52,898 nucleotides of DNA from an uncultured Aurantimonas sp. Lineage in GTDB: Bacteria > Pseudomonadota > Alphaproteobacteria > Rhizobiales > Rhizobiaceae. Made by a program: the position numbers and the translations under genes. The DNA is taken from positions 1 through 52,898 of the forward strand of contig CANKZU010000020.1 in the NCBI GenBank assembly GCA_947488615.1, given 5' to 3'. Below, one piece after another: positions 52,384 through 52,898 of this stretch. How positions within the stretch are numbered: the stretch's first letter is position 1; each line of letters opens with the position of its first letter. The notes under the pieces were generated by a model that saw only the letters and a list, made by a program, of their open reading frames with translations, was not told the DNA's origin and did no database searches.

Positions 52384-52836
52384 ATGATGGAAGATTTGAC
52401 CGCCATCGCGGATGACATGACCGACCTACTTCCGCTGTTCGTCGATGGAGGCAATATTTCGGGTCTTGTCCTCCCAACGAAGCATTCCGCGACTTTCAAA
52501 GCCCGTGCCGTTGAAGCAAAGTCAATGCTCGACGAGGAACTTGGCTACGCCAACCAATTCTCGATGAGCTTACTCCGCGCGGTGAATTCCGGCGCTGGCG
52601 GTTTCGTCGGCGGACCCTCCTACGCGTCGGTCGAAGAAGCATCTGAGATCGTCCGGGCAGCAGTTCGCGCGATCGAGCGCAAACGAATGCGGCCACCGCC
52701 ACCACCACCAGGGGTAAAGCCCTACGTCGATCCAGTACGCATTCTCGCGCTCCAAGCGATTGGAAACGGCAAGTGGGATTTTTCGAGGCTCATAGAGCTT
52801 TGCCGTGAAATTAATGTGGCTGTGACCTGCCACTGA
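52384..52836 (+). CDS. Hypothetical protein, apparently C-terminally truncated
   Basis: A 150-residue ORF of unfamiliar composition compared with its neighbours and lower GC. After a disordered Pro-rich linker (RMRPPPPPPGVKPYVDPVRI) it reads IGNGKWDFSRLIELCREIN. That stretch resembles the beginning of a domain I recall from uncharacterised proteins that continues for about 80-100 more residues (NxxY...LLRA..DHVPP). Here the frame ends ten bases into that continuation (NVAVTCH), so the gene looks cut off. The 196-bp gap after coaE contains a GTTTCGAAAC palindrome and GTTGAT/ATCAAC repeats but no supported gene. Confidence 0.5.
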   Translation: MMEDLTAIADDMTDLLPLFVDGGNISGLVLPTKHSATFKARAVEAKSMLDEELGYANQFSMSLLRAVNSGAGGFVGGPSYASVEEASEIVRAAVRAIERKRMRPPPPPPGVKPYVDPVRILALQAIGNGKWDFSRLIELCREINVAVTCH

Positions 52837-52898
52837 ACTGTCATCCAGCGGCGATTAGAGCCTTTGTCGTTTTTGTTACGCCCTGATGCGTGGGTTGA
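52825..52898. mobile_element. Possible IS3-type terminal end at the window edge
   Basis: From 52825 the sequence reads TGACCTGCCACTGAACTGTC and onward. TGACCTGCC-type starts are known to me as ends of IS3-family elements of proteobacteria, and this is exactly where the preceding gene loses its coding sense. No transposase can be seen in the remaining bases, so this is a candidate only. Confidence 0.35.

Overview
The window is a piece of chromosome from a high-GC alphaproteobacterium, most likely of the order Hyphomicrobiales (Rhizobiales). The evidence is a conserved replication-origin neighbourhood (hemE, hemJ, rho, mnmE, mnmG, rsmG, parA, parB facing holA, lptE, leuS), an Omp19/AprI-type lipoprotein, a 1633-residue NAD-glutamate dehydrogenase, a succinate-dehydrogenase-assembly (DUF1674) protein beside htpX and rsmB, and an mdh-sucC linkage. 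No rRNA, tRNA, CRISPR array or complete prophage was seen.

Layout. 1-10.5 kb: the start of sucC and all of mdh (TCA cycle), a GGDEF cyclase facing a ZapE/AFG1 ATPase, an Omp19-like lipoprotein, a beta-carbonic anhydrase, pyridoxal kinase with a small membrane protein, a lemA-TPM-TPM operon, an overlapping pair of unknown plus HTH genes, and an AhpD-like protein. 10.6-32.3 kb: the giant glutamate dehydrogenase, a 43-residue basic protein, an MFS permease, a Phd/RelE-type toxin-antitoxin pair, purH, a heparinase-like gene, rsmB, htpX, a DUF1674 protein, a secreted nuclease, a cyclopropane-fatty-acid-type methyltransferase, a secreted PRC-barrel protein, a tiny ORF with an extraordinary ribosome binding site, acs, an AI-2E-type permease and a YggS-type PLP protein. 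32.4-50 kb: leuS-lptE-holA converging on the parB-parA-rsmG-mnmG-mnmE block, then a thioredoxin-domain protein, a YbaK-domain protein, rho, gluconokinase, hemJ and hemE. 49.5-50.0 kb: an intergenic region that I read as the chromosomal origin (oriC). 50-52.9 kb: maf, aroE, coaE, then a gene that appears cut short, possibly by an insertion-sequence end that runs out of the window.

How it fits together. Six parS-like palindromes centred on CACGTG are spread over 15.2-45.8 kb, beside the parAB genes. The hemE-maf gap carries a perfect CtrA-type TTAA-N7-TTAA site and several degenerate DnaA-box-like sequences. Replication start, origin segregation and cell-cycle control therefore appear to be encoded together here.

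The most unusual item is a compact unit at 27.90-28.13 kb on the minus strand: promoter-like elements, a 14-nt perfect match to the anti-Shine-Dalgarno tail of 16S rRNA, a 25-codon ORF and a terminator hairpin. All functions come from reading protein motifs and recalled family knowledge; no database search was run.
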